54,406 bases of DNA from Candidatus Binatia bacterium (lineage in GTDB: Bacteria > Desulfobacterota > Binatia > UBA9968). The translations under genes were made by a program, and so were the position numbers. The notes below the pieces were generated by a model that made no database searches, was not told where the DNA came from, and saw nothing but the letters and a program-made list of their open reading frames with translations. The DNA is taken from contig DASXUF010000170.1 in assembly GCA_036504975.1 (NCBI GenBank), positions 1 to 54,406 on the forward strand, given 5' to 3'. Below are positions 31,907 through 40,133 of the stretch, one piece after another. Positions within the stretch are counted from its first letter, which is position 1. Each line of letters begins with the position of its first letter.

Positions 31907-34210
31907 TTAGGCGCGTTTCGCCTCTGAAGTCGCCGTGCCGCCGGCGCCCTCCGAGCTGATCGTGCTGCTGAGCTTGTTGTAGCAGCTATGCGCCGCGTCG
32001 ATGAAAAGTTGCGCCTCCTGAAGGCGCTGGAGAGCGGTCCCTTTTTCCATACCGTTCAGGTTTTGTAACCCGTCTCTCGCCTTGAACAAATAGTCCGCGA
32101 ACGTGCTGCCGGCGTACTTGTCATAGAAAAGCTGTGTGTCGCAAAAGCGTTGCCGAAATTCGGCCACGATAATCTCTTGGTCGTCCGACGCGTCGTAATT
32201 CTGCGTTTTCACCAACGCCTGCGCCGCGCGCACCATCGCACTATAAGCCGTCGATACGGCTTTTCTTAAATCCCCGGCGTCAAACCAAATCTGCGCTTCG
32301 AACAGCTCGCGCTCGCTCGCCGCTAAAGTGAACTGCGCTTGAGAAACAACTTCCCCGGCGCACTCCCCTACGCCCATATCGTTCAAGGTAAACGCCCTCG
32401 GGTCGCCCCAATCGCTGTAGAACGACGGCGAGACTTCATGAGCGGGAACCTGCATCAAATCGTCCAGCATAGCCTTGGTCTCTTTTTTTCCGATTCTGCC
32501 GATGAAATCTTGAAAGCTCTCGCCTTTTTGGCGCTCCGTAACGTACCTATCGGTTACGCGAGTCACCACTTCGGGAATTCGTTTTGAAGGCACAGCTCCG
32601 ATGGCGAGACCGTACGCGCCTGCATTGTCCTTCAGCTTTCCGCCCAGCATGACCTGGAAGTGGGGCACGGTGTAGCCGTTGATGTTCCGGCTAATTCCAT
32701 AAAAGCCGATGTCTGCGATGTGATGCTGTCCGCAGGAATTGAAGCAGCCGCTCACCTTGATCCGAAGATTCTTCACTGCCTGATCGAGCTCGAAGCTCTT
32801 CTCGCTCAAACGGCGACGCAACTCCTTGGCCAGCCCCCGGGATGATGCTATTCCCAATTTGCACGTGTCGGTTCCGGGGCATGCGGTGACATCCACGATA
32901 GTTCCGGCATTCGGTTCAGCCAATCCGATCTGCTTTAACGCACCGTAGATCTCGGGAAGATCGGTCTCACTCACCCATCGCAGAAGGATATTCTGCTCCA
33001 CAGTGGTTCGAATCGTGTCTTTGATAAAGCGGCGGGCGATATCCGCAAGCGTGCGCAGTTGATCCGCGGTAATGTCGCCCAATGGAAGAGTGACGGTGGC
33101 GGCGGCGTATCCACGCTGTCTCTGCTTGTATACGTTCGTGGCATACCACGCATTGAATCCCTCCGGACGCTCCCCGCCATTTAATGCCGTTCCGCCCTTC
33201 AGCGGAGTTTCGACCTGCCCGCGAACGCCGGCAAGATAATCCGTCCACCCGGCATCCGGTGTTAGCTTTTGCCGCTCCTCGAGGACGAGCTGACGAAATT
33301 TTTCAATTCCAAGATTGGCGACCAAAAATTTGACGCGCGCGCGCGCCCGATTGCGCTTCTCCCCCAAGCGGGCAAAAACTCGCGAAATAGATTGAGCCAT
33401 GGGGAGTAGCTCTTCCTCAGGAAGAAAATCGTCGAATAGTTTGGCTTTGTACGGGACCGCCCCGAGGCCCCCGCCGACGTAGAATTCAAAACCTCGCCGC
33501 TCTATTCCGTCGTGTACTTCCGTCTTGGCGATTGCACCCAGGTCGTGCATGCTGGTCAAGCCACAGGGGTACTGGGCGCAGCCTGAAAAGGCCACCTTAA
33601 ATTTCCGCCCGAAATCTTGCGTATCCGGATGACCCAGCAAGAATTTGGAACAGGCTTTCGCATAGGGAGTTACGTCAAAAACTTCGTCGCGGCAAATTCC
33701 GGCAAGAGGGCAGGCGGTGACGTTGCGGACGACATTCCCGCATGCTTCTCGAGTCGTGATACCAACGGCAGCCAACCGCCGCATCAAAGAAGGCGTGTCG
33801 TCGATGTGAACGAAGTGATACTGGATGTCTTGACGGGTCGTAACATGAGAAATCGCGTCGGCGTATTCTTCCGATAAGTCCGCGAGGACTTCCATCTGTT
33901 CGGGATTCAGACCGCCGAAAGGAACCTTGATGCGCATCATTCCGGGCGCGTCCCAAGCGGTTTCCGGCCCCTTCGTTAATCCTCTCGAAGCTAATTTGAG
34001 TTTCTGAATCTTTCGCCCGTCGTGTCGTTGCCCATTGTCGTAGCGTTGGCCATAAATCCCGCGTCTCAAACGAGTCTCCGCGAAAACTCTTTCGTCGATT
34101 TTGCCCTGCTTTCTTAGCTCGATCTGAGTTTCGAAAATATCGATCTCGCGTCCGATATCGGACGGCACACGGCTGCCCAGATGGACTTTCCAGCGTGGGG
34201 ATTCGTTCAT
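31907..34210 (-). CDS. Siroheme nitrite/sulfite reductase with helical C-terminal extension
   Basis: This 767-aa protein has two ferredoxin-like reductase repeats. The first half contains VTTRQDIQYHFVHI and NVTACPLAGICRDE. The siroheme/4Fe-4S ligands are ACPGTDTC (C-x5-C) and SGCFNSCGQHH (C-x3-C). Neighbouring cysH, siroheme and sulfate-transport genes make assimilatory sulfite reduction the likely job. The electron donor is probably ferredoxin, as no flavoprotein subunit is seen. Residues about 631-755 are an added all-helical module (AQIWFDAGDLRKAVSTAYSA) resembling HEPN domains. It is the first gene of the operon and has its own promoter. Confidence 0.93.
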   Translation of the reverse strand: MNESPRWKVHLGSRVPSDIGREIDIFETQIELRKQGKIDERVFAETRLRRGIYGQRYDNGQRHDGRKIQKLKLASRGLTKGPETAWDAPGMMRIKVPFGGLNPEQMEVLADLSEEYADAISHVTTRQDIQYHFVHIDDTPSLMRRLAAVGITTREACGNVVRNVTACPLAGICRDEVFDVTPYAKACSKFLLGHPDTQDFGRKFKVAFSGCAQYPCGLTSMHDLGAIAKTEVHDGIERRGFEFYVGGGLGAVPYKAKLFDDFLPEEELLPMAQSISRVFARLGEKRNRARARVKFLVANLGIEKFRQLVLEERQKLTPDAGWTDYLAGVRGQVETPLKGGTALNGGERPEGFNAWYATNVYKQRQRGYAAATVTLPLGDITADQLRTLADIARRFIKDTIRTTVEQNILLRWVSETDLPEIYGALKQIGLAEPNAGTIVDVTACPGTDTCKLGIASSRGLAKELRRRLSEKSFELDQAVKNLRIKVSGCFNSCGQHHIADIGFYGISRNINGYTVPHFQVMLGGKLKDNAGAYGLAIGAVPSKRIPEVVTRVTDRYVTERQKGESFQDFIGRIGKKETKAMLDDLMQVPAHEVSPSFYSDWGDPRAFTLNDMGVGECAGEVVSQAQFTLAASERELFEAQIWFDAGDLRKAVSTAYSAMVRAAQALVKTQNYDASDDQEIIVAEFRQRFCDTQLFYDKYAGSTFADYLFKARDGLQNLNGMEKGTALQRLQEAQLFIDAAHSCYNKLSSTISSEGAGGTATSEAKRA

Positions 34211-34250
34211 CGTAATGCTCTAGTTTATTATAATTCCGATTCCACTAATC

Positions 34251-34284
34251 AATTAATACCGCAAAAAATTTTTATGTATCAATT
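34251..34284. promoter_or_regulatory. Inverted repeat around the transcription start of the sulfite reductase operon
   Basis: AATTAATAC (34251-34259) and GTATCAATT (34276-34284) are inverted copies matching at 8 of 9 positions, separated by 16 bases. They cover the predicted start site and early leader. Position and symmetry fit a repressor site; the regulator is unknown. Confidence 0.45.
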
Positions 34285-34290
34285 AGGCAT

Positions 34291-34319
34291 TTTATACCAA
34301 TTCCGATCATGAAAGTCAA
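34291..34319 (-). promoter_or_regulatory. Sigma70 promoter of the sulfite reductase-cysH operon
   Basis: On the minus strand there is -35 TTGACT (34314-34319), a 17-bp spacer and -10 TATAAA (34291-34296). That predicts a start near 34284, about 75 bases before the ATG at 34210. Both boxes match consensus at 5 of 6 positions with ideal spacing. Confidence 0.75.
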
Positions 34320-34343
34320 GATTCCTTTTCTAAGCGAAAGGAG

Positions 34344-34847
34344 CTATGTTTTGGGCTGCTTTTGCTGGGCAATTCTCCCCTGTAATTCCATGAGAGCATC
34401 TAATACTGCTTCAGGTCGAGGCGGACATCCCGGCACGTAGACATCAACGGGAATGACTCTATCAATTCCCTGTACAGTCGCGTAGTTATCATAGAACCCC
34501 CCGCTAGCTGCACAGGCACCGAATGCCATCACCCATTTGGGTTCAGCCATCTGCTCATATACGCGTTTCATCACCGGCGACAGCTTTTGGTTGACAGTGC
34601 CGATAACCATGAGCAGGTCTGCTTGTCGTGGACTGAAACGTGGCAGCAAAGCACCGAACCGATCAATGTCGTAAGGAGACATGGACAAAGACATGTATTC
34701 CATGGCACAGCACGCCGTGGCAAACGGGTAGGGAAAAATCGAATACTTGCGTGCCCAGTTAATCGCGCTCTCTACTCGCGTTAGAACCACAGCCTCCACC
34801 AGCAAACGATCTTCGGCGGGACTTCTTTTCTGTGGGCTTAATTGCAT
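34344..34847 (-). CDS. nuoB: NADH-quinone oxidoreductase subunit B-like protein (orphan NuoB)
   Basis: This 167-aa protein (start MQLSPQKRS) has all four ligands of the N2 cluster: TACCAMEYM (C46, C47), GACAASGG (C112) and PGCPPRPEA (C141). It also has the typical SIFPYPFATACC and DLLMVIGTVNQKLSP. In complex I it passes electrons to quinone. No other nuo gene is in the window; its neighbours are sulfite reductase and a receiver gene. It may be a spare subunit of a complex encoded elsewhere or have been recruited to another redox system. An in-frame TTG at 34949 would extend it, without clear support. Confidence 0.9.
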   Translation of the reverse strand: MQLSPQKRSPAEDRLLVEAVVLTRVESAINWARKYSIFPYPFATACCAMEYMSLSMSPYDIDRFGALLPRFSPRQADLLMVIGTVNQKLSPVMKRVYEQMAEPKWVMAFGACAASGGFYDNYATVQGIDRVIPVDVYVPGCPPRPEAVLDALMELQGRIAQQKQPKT

Positions 34848-34942
34848 AAGGAGACTAAGGAGACTATAACCCGGCGCTCTGAAAATACAACGTCGCCACC
34901 TTCGAACGCCATTCACCTTACAATCCTTTTTTGCCTTTTTGC

Positions 34943-34971
34943 TTGACAATCTGGGAACCTCATTTTACTCT
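34943..34971 (+). promoter_or_regulatory. Candidate promoter for the single-domain response regulator
   Basis: A perfect TTGACA (34943-34948) lies 17 bases before TACTCT (34966-34971), about 70 bases before the ATG at 35044. The -10 box is weak. Confidence 0.4.
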
Positions 34972-35043
34972 GGCGACATTAAACAACAATGGAAAGGGAA
35001 GTCCCGCAAAGTTGATCCCCTGACGAAATCGGAGAAATAACTC

Positions 35044-35424
35044 ATGACCATGGAGGGAAAAAGGATTCTGGTTGTCGAGGACAATGAAGATACCCGCGAG
35101 ATCCTTCTCTATCGCCTTAAAAGTATGGGGGAATATGAAGTTCTGCTCGCATCAAACGGGAAGGAGGCATTGGAGATTGCAACTCGATCGAAACCCGATC
35201 TTATTATCATGGATCTCAAAATGCCGGTTATGGATGGTTGGGAAGCCACCAAGGCTCTGCGAGAGACGAACTGGGGAAAAGACCTGCCAGTTATAGCTCT
35301 AACGGCTCAGGCGATGGAAAGGGATGAGGAAAAAGCTTTGAGCGCCGGCTGCAGCGATTATATCGCCAAACCGATAATGGACTATGCGATACTAAAAAGA
35401 AAGATAGAGAAATTCTTGAAATAA
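35044..35424 (+). CDS. Single-domain response regulator (CheY/DivK-like)
   Basis: This 126-aa protein is a lone receiver domain. The acidic pocket is VVEDNED (about 10-16) and the phosphoacceptor is the Asp in LIIMDLKMPVMDG (about 57). The Thr/Ser switch is in IALTAQAM and the conserved Lys is in IAKPI. There is no output domain, so it would act through protein contacts or a phosphorelay. No kinase gene is adjacent. GGAG stands nine bases before the ATG. It converges with cspA. Confidence 0.93.
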   Translation: MTMEGKRILVVEDNEDTREILLYRLKSMGEYEVLLASNGKEALEIATRSKPDLIIMDLKMPVMDGWEATKALRETNWGKDLPVIALTAQAMERDEEKALSAGCSDYIAKPIMDYAILKRKIEKFLK

Positions 35425-35451
35425 CTAGCCCAACGTTCTCGCCACATCCAT

Positions 35452-35652
35452 TTAGACTTTGACTACGTTGACAGCCTGCGGTCCTTTCTCACCCTGTGCG
35501 ATCTCGAATTGAACCACCTGCCCTTCGTTCAGTGTTTTAAATCCGTCACCTTGAATCGCACTATAGTGGACGAAAACGTCTCCTCCGCCCTCCTTTTCAA
35601 TAAAACCGTATCCTTTAGAGTTGTTGAACCACTTCACCTTCCCAGTCGGCAT
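35452..35652 (-). CDS. cspA: Cold-shock protein (CspA family)
   Basis: This 66-aa OB-fold nucleic-acid chaperone starts [18 protein letters not shown], with RNP1 KGYGFIE, and continues with RNP2 DVFVHYSAI. The length and all aromatic binding residues are canonical. A long AT-rich leader (about 140 bases) runs upstream to a candidate promoter near 35799-35828, as is usual for regulated csp genes. Confidence 0.97.
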   Translation of the reverse strand: MPTGKVKWFNNSKGYGFIEKEGGGDVFVHYSAIQGDGFKTLNEGQVVQFEIAQGEKGPQAVNVVKV

Positions 35653-36205
35653 ACCTGTTACCTCCTGCTCACTTGACTAATTTGGACAAGCAACGAGCCC
35701 AGCTAAGAACCCCTCCTAGTGGCCCGGGAACATAGAACCTGCCCCCAGATTTGAATTTTGCAATACAAAAAGACCAAATCTGTTTTCCTTGGGGTGCGAC
35801 ATTAGATAAATGGCCCCTCTTTTGTCAAGCAAAAAAACTGGTAATTGGGTCGATGTTGAGCCCCTCGACGCAAAATCGACCGTTTTGTTACAGGTTCCTT
35901 TATTTTTAAGGCTAGCCGCCAAAGAAGATAAAATCACCGAAAAATCGGCGCAGATGACTTCTGAAGGGCGGCCCATTCTGACCGGGCTAACTTTAGGGGA
36001 ACCAACCAATTATTGAGAGGGATATTATGCCTAATTTTTTAGCAAAGACTAAGTTATTGTAACTAAAGGATTAATCTAGATATTATACAACTTGTAAACA
36101 GCTGTTATAATCTTGATTGACATCGCCGGGTTTTTAAAATATATTGAGCATATCTCGTGATTCGTCACATACTGCCGGTTAGCGTACTGCTTAGCAAACA
36201 AACAT
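35653..36205. other. Intergenic region between cspA and the homoserine-kinase-like gene
   Basis: These 553 bp are AT-rich and hold no convincing gene. Two short overlapping frames (35716-36009 minus and 35810-36016 plus) have no recognisable domain or ribosome site. The left part is the leader of cspA, with TTGACA on the minus strand at 35823-35828 and a weak TAATGT at 35799-35804. The right part carries the kinase promoter. Confidence 0.6.
36117..36145 (+). promoter_or_regulatory. Strong sigma70 promoter for the 36206 kinase gene
   Basis: TTGACA (36117-36122), exactly 17 bp, then TATATT (36140-36145, 5/6). The predicted start is near 36152, giving a leader of about 54 bases. It is the best promoter match found in the window. 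Confidence 0.75.
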
Positions 36206-37228
36206 ATGGCGATCTACACAGCCCTCAATAAAAGGGACTGCGCGCGAATTGCTGACGAATTCGGCCTGGGAGATCTAGTCTCCTACACCGGCATTCGCAA
36301 CGGCTCGGTTAATACTCATTATCTTCTAGAGACGAAGCGAGGCCGCTTTTTTGCAAAGATCGACGAAGTAAAAAGCGAACTGGAGATAAAGCAAGAGCTT
36401 GAGCTTTTGCTTTATCTCAGAAAGCAAGGGTGTCCATGCCCTCAACCTCTTCGGAGTAAAAAGGGGCGTTACTACCAAGAGTTTCACGGAAAATATATCT
36501 CAGTGAGCAAATATGTCGAGGGGGTAGAGATCTCCTTAGAAAAGTTTACTCCGACTCAACTCGAGGTCGTCGGACATGCCTTGGCGGATCTTCACCTTAT
36601 AGGAAGGGGATATAAAAAGGGCATCGACAACCGTTTCGGATTCACAAAGATTTTGTCTATGTACCGAGAGGTTCGGCGCCAACTGCCTCTACATCTAAAA
36701 CATATCGTACGCGTTCTAGATGATGAAGTGGCTTATCTGGAGAACTATCTGGATAACAATCTACCGAAAGGTATCATTCATGGCGATCTTTTTCCGGACA
36801 ACCTGAAGTTCAAAGGATCCAGATTGGCAGGGATCGTCGATTTTGAGGCTGCTTGCAGGGGGAAGTTGATTTATGATCTCGCAACGGCCGTCAATGCTTT
36901 TTGTTATATAGAAGGCCGCTACAGGATTGATCGCTTCGAGCCTTTAATAACAGGATACGAAAGCCTGCGCCCGCTTTCGCTTCCCGAATGGGACTCCTTT
37001 CCCAATGAACTAAGATTTTCCGCCTTGCGATTTACCATTACCAGGATCAAAGATTTTTATTTACGAAAATGCGACGAGAACCAAAGGGTTTTTAAGGATT
37101 TTAAGGAGTTTTTCGAGCGCTTGCTGATCCTACGAAGAGAAAAAACCGGCGGTATGGAAGACATCTTGTTGGCTATGGCGACAGGATACGATTATCGCAA
37201 GTACCAGAAATCAAAGCCCTCAAAATAA
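36206..37228 (+). CDS. thrB: Homoserine kinase type II (ThrB2)-like phosphotransferase
   Basis: This 340-aa protein belongs to the aminoglycoside-phosphotransferase/choline-kinase fold. The opening MAIYTALNKRDCARIADEFG and GIRNGSVNTHYLLET match the homoserine kinase II subgroup. The catalytic loop is GIIHGDLFPDNLKF (about 190-203) and the metal-binding Asp is in LAGIVDFEAAC (about 212). The Lys of the ATP site is in RFFAKI. It would phosphorylate homoserine in threonine synthesis, but no other thr genes are near, so another small alcohol is possible. Base composition is AT-richer than in flanking blocks. Confidence 0.85.
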   Translation: MAIYTALNKRDCARIADEFGLGDLVSYTGIRNGSVNTHYLLETKRGRFFAKIDEVKSELEIKQELELLLYLRKQGCPCPQPLRSKKGRYYQEFHGKYISVSKYVEGVEISLEKFTPTQLEVVGHALADLHLIGRGYKKGIDNRFGFTKILSMYREVRRQLPLHLKHIVRVLDDEVAYLENYLDNNLPKGIIHGDLFPDNLKFKGSRLAGIVDFEAACRGKLIYDLATAVNAFCYIEGRYRIDRFEPLITGYESLRPLSLPEWDSFPNELRFSALRFTITRIKDFYLRKCDENQRVFKDFKEFFERLLILRREKTGGMEDILLAMATGYDYRKYQKSKPSK

Positions 37229-37253
37229 ACTGTTTCCTTATCGTCGCCAACGG

Positions 37254-37655
37254 CTATCTCTCATTTTCCACGGCTTGCCTGCCTAATTTTCGGATCTTGA
37301 TCAATGTATCCTGACGTATTAATCGAATCAGTGAAAAAAATGTAATTAACGCGCCGATCAAAAACAGCAGCCTACCGCCACTAAGAACAACGTAATAAAA
37401 ATCCATCTTGACTCGCGCCGCATTGTACCTTTCACGGTCTTCGTTGATCCGACGGAGGACCTCTTCGTTTTTCTGCTGGTCCAACTCCTGAAAACTCCGA
37501 TAGCTTTCCTCCAGGCCTGTTTCCGCCGTCTTGCGCAGCAGGCTTTGGTATTTTGTTAGTTCAACTGCTCCCGCAACCCAATTACCGACGCCCAAGATTA
37601 AGAGTAAGAAACCTGCGACCAGCGTGTAGCTGGAATAGATGTCCCGAGCTTTCAT
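37254..37655 (-). CDS. Small two-helix membrane protein
   Basis: This 133-aa protein of unknown function starts at MKARDIYSSY; an earlier start would add 11 unlikely residues. Hydrophobic segments lie at about 10-32 and 85-112. The intervening 50 residues are charged and probably coiled-coil (QELDQQKNEEVLRRINEDRE). A basic C-terminal tail follows. The topology suggests a periplasmic coiled-coil hairpin held by two helices. It converges with the kinase gene (25-bp gap) and is divergent from the phosphatase gene. Confidence 0.7.
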   Translation of the reverse strand: MKARDIYSSYTLVAGFLLLILGVGNWVAGAVELTKYQSLLRKTAETGLEESYRSFQELDQQKNEEVLRRINEDRERYNAARVKMDFYYVVLSGGRLLFLIGALITFFSLIRLIRQDTLIKIRKLGRQAVENER

Positions 37656-37756
37656 ATAGATGAACCTACAATAACGAATCTGTCCCAAAACGTCAATTTC
37701 TTTTACATTTCAAGATGACTTGAAGTAAAAGACTCGGCGGCTTACGATGAACCAAG

Positions 37757-38470
37757 ATGCGCACTTACGTTATCGGTGACATACACGGCTGTTTGGACGA
37801 GCTTGTATACCTGCTCGAAGCTCTTCCTCTCGAAGCTCCGGACCGACTGATTTTCTTGGGTGACTATGTCGATCGTGGTCCAAATTCGAAGGGAGTAATC
37901 ACGTACCTTCTCCACCGCCAGCAAACCAGAAGCGAAGACATGGTATTCCTAAAGGGGAATCACGAGGACATGTTTCTGTCCTTTCTCGGCCTTCCCGGCA
38001 AGTACGGCGATATGTTCCTTTATAACGGCGGCGGAGCCACATTGGCCAGTTACGGAGCTTCTCCGCATCACCCTCAAGAGGAAATTTTGCCCCTGATTCC
38101 CCCGGCGCATCTCAAGTTTTTACATGAGTTAAAGAGCTATTACCTGACCCAGCCGTTCTTATGCGTTCATGCGGGAATTCATCCGAATAAGCCGCTCGAC
38201 CAACAGCAGGAAGAAGAGATGCTCTGGATCCGGGACGAGTTCATCCTTAACCGGCATCTTCTTCCCTATACGGTCATATTCGGTCATACTCCGCAAGAGA
38301 AGGTTCTGTTTCATTTGCCTTATAAGATTGGTTTGGACACCGGCCTGGTGTACGGTAATTTGTTGAGTTGTTTGGAGCTGAAACAAAAAGTCCTTTTTCA
38401 AATCGCGCGAGGAAAAAAGAAAGTGACAGAAAAGTCGGTCAGGAATCATTGGGGCGAGGTGTCATACTAA
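37757..38470 (+). CDS. Metallophosphoesterase, Ser/Thr protein phosphatase (PrpA/ApaH-like)
   Basis: This 237-aa PPP-family enzyme has the full metal signature: GDIHG (about 7-11), GDYVDRG (about 35-41) and GNHED (about 69-73). His residues later in the protein lie in VHAGIHP and VIFGHTP. Such bacterial enzymes dephosphorylate Ser/Thr/Tyr-phosphoproteins or cleave Ap4A. The length fits the PrpA-type subgroup rather than ApaH. It is monocistronic, followed by tRNA-Met. Confidence 0.92.
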   Translation: MRTYVIGDIHGCLDELVYLLEALPLEAPDRLIFLGDYVDRGPNSKGVITYLLHRQQTRSEDMVFLKGNHEDMFLSFLGLPGKYGDMFLYNGGGATLASYGASPHHPQEEILPLIPPAHLKFLHELKSYYLTQPFLCVHAGIHPNKPLDQQQEEEMLWIRDEFILNRHLLPYTVIFGHTPQEKVLFHLPYKIGLDTGLVYGNLLSCLELKQKVLFQIARGKKKVTEKSVRNHWGEVSY

Positions 38471-38562
38471 CCTACCTTGACATTACTTCCGTTCGGTCAA
38501 TAATAAGGACCTGCTTGTCCTGGCTGTAATCCCAAGGGCATTCAGCCTTTCAAAAATATCAT

Positions 38563-38639
38563 GGCGGTGTAGCTCAGTTGGTCAGAGCACGCGGCTCATA
38601 TCCGCGGCGTCGTAGGTTCGATTCCTACCACCGCCACCA
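38563..38639 (+). tRNA. tRNA-Met(CAT), elongator type, CCA encoded
   Basis: The acceptor GGCGGTG pairs with CACCGCC. The D-arm is AGCTCAGTTGGTCAGAGC. The anticodon stem CGCGG/CCGCG encloses loop CTCATAT with anticodon CAT (38597-38599). The T-arm is GTAGGTTCGATTCCTAC, then A and CCA. The paired G1-C72 rules out an initiator. A lysidine-modified tRNA-Ile2 cannot be fully excluded by sequence alone. Confidence 0.93.
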
Positions 38640-38673
38640 ACTTTAAACTGGGTTTGATGAGCCCAATCGCCGA

Positions 38674-38692
38674 AAACTCCGCGGTGGAGTTT
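38674..38692 (+). terminator. Hairpin AAACTCC-GCGGT-GGAGTTT after tRNA-Met
   Basis: A perfect 7-bp stem lies 35 bases after the tRNA 3' end, followed by a weak pyrimidine run (TCTCGTCT). It is plausible as a tRNA terminator, but the T-tract is poor. Confidence 0.4.
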
Positions 38693-38735
38693 CTCGTCTA
38701 ACTAAAATCTCGATGTGACCGGCTAGGGACTAGCT

Positions 38736-40133
38736 ATGGAACGTAAAATGAAATTGGGAGACTACGTCGTGGCCTATCTTTAAGAAGATCGGCGTCTCCC
38801 ATCTTTTCGGCATTCCGGGCGACCTAGTCATCAATCTGTTCTTCAAGTTTGGCCGGCCCCGCGGATTAAAAATCGTCACCCTCTCTCACGAGCCAGCTAT
38901 CGGATTTGCCGCCAACGGCTATGCCCGCAGTACCGGCGGCCCGGCGCCATCTGCGTCACGTACGGCGCCGGCGGCCATAACATGGTCAACCCCATCGCCG
39001 GCTCCTTCGCCGAGCGTGTGCCTATCCTGATTATCAGCGGCAGTCCCGGCGAAGAAGAGCGCAAGCTCGGAGTATTGATCCACCACCAAGCTAAAGAGAT
39101 CGAATCCCAGCTCCGTATTTATAAAGAAGTCACCTGCGCCGCCAAAATCATCGACGACCCTCAGCGCGCCGCGCTCGATATCGATAACGTGATCCGTTCG
39201 ATCTGGCTGAACCAGCAACCGGAATATTTAGAAATCCATAGAGACATCGTCAACCGAGAGATCCCCGTGCCCAAAAAAATCGCTTTATGGAACGGCGAAC
39301 TGCCTTATCCGCATTCCGACCGGCGTAAGCTCGATGAAGCGGTGCGCGATACGGCGGAACGCTTCAACCGGGCGCGCCGCCCGTTGGTATCGGTCGGCAT
39401 CGAAGCCTACCGCTTCAAGCTCGCCAAAGAAATCTTAAAGCTGGCGGAGAAAATGGGCGCTTCTTGCTGTACCTCGGTCCTTGGCAAGGGAGCGTTTCCG
39501 ATGAACCATCCTCTTTTCATGGGGGTGTATATCGGTGCTCTGAGCCCGCGGACCATTCGCGAGAGAGTCGAAAAAGCCGAGCTGATCATCGGCTGGGGAT
39601 GTTTCTTACCGATATCGAACTTGGAGGCAGCCAGCCGCCGGAGGCGCTGAGACATCGCTCCATCTGGGCGGTCGAGAATAAAGTCAACGTCAGTTTTCAC
39701 ACCTACACCGACGTTACTCTACGCGATTTCGTCCACGGTCCGGCAAGCCGCATCGGGAGAAGGTCATTTGCAGCGACAACCTCGGCGCGCCCCAAGCAGG
39801 AATTAACCGCCGTGTGCGGGTTGCCGACATGCTTCGCGAGAGCAACCGGTTCCTCGCGCAGCGCAAGAAGTTCATGGTCGTGCGGAGTCGGCCGATTCTC
39901 TTTTTGGAGGGATCGACATCAAAATCAGCAACGACGGCCTCTATCTGGCGCAAGGTTTCTACGCCTCCATGGGCTTTGCCGTTCCGGGCGCTCTGGGCGC
40001 TCAGATCGGCACCGGTCTCCGGCCCTTGATTCTTACCGGCGACGGCGATTTTCAAATGACGGGCGTCGAGATCGCTCACGCGCTCCGTTACAAGACCTCC
40101 TCACCCTCCCCTCCTGGCGCTACGCCGAGCTAG
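38736..40133 (+). pseudogene. Thiamine-diphosphate-dependent decarboxylase, 5' part, decayed and IS-interrupted
   Basis: The reading starts MERKMKLGDYVVAYL and hits TAA at 38781. A one-base shift restores KKIGVSHLFGIPGDLVIN and the catalytic Glu region LSHEPAIGFAANGYARS. Further shifts near 38940, 39600 and 39750-39900 are needed to follow the pyruvate/indolepyruvate-decarboxylase-like chain to the ThDP motif ILTGDGDFQMTGVE at about 40037. About 25 codons appear deleted near 40100. The 3' part continues at 41473-41666, beyond the IS element. With at least five lesions, sequencing error is an unlikely sole cause. Confidence 0.88.
40130..40133. repeat. CTAG target-site duplication, left copy
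   Basis: CTAG abuts the left inverted end of the IS. The same CTAG abuts the right end at 41473-41476. Collapsing the two gives an uninterrupted decarboxylase reading frame. Confidence 0.85.

Noticed and set aside
35716-36016. Two small overlapping frames in the cspA-kinase gap
   Set aside because: No ribosome site or domain; they lie in AT-rich leader/promoter DNA.
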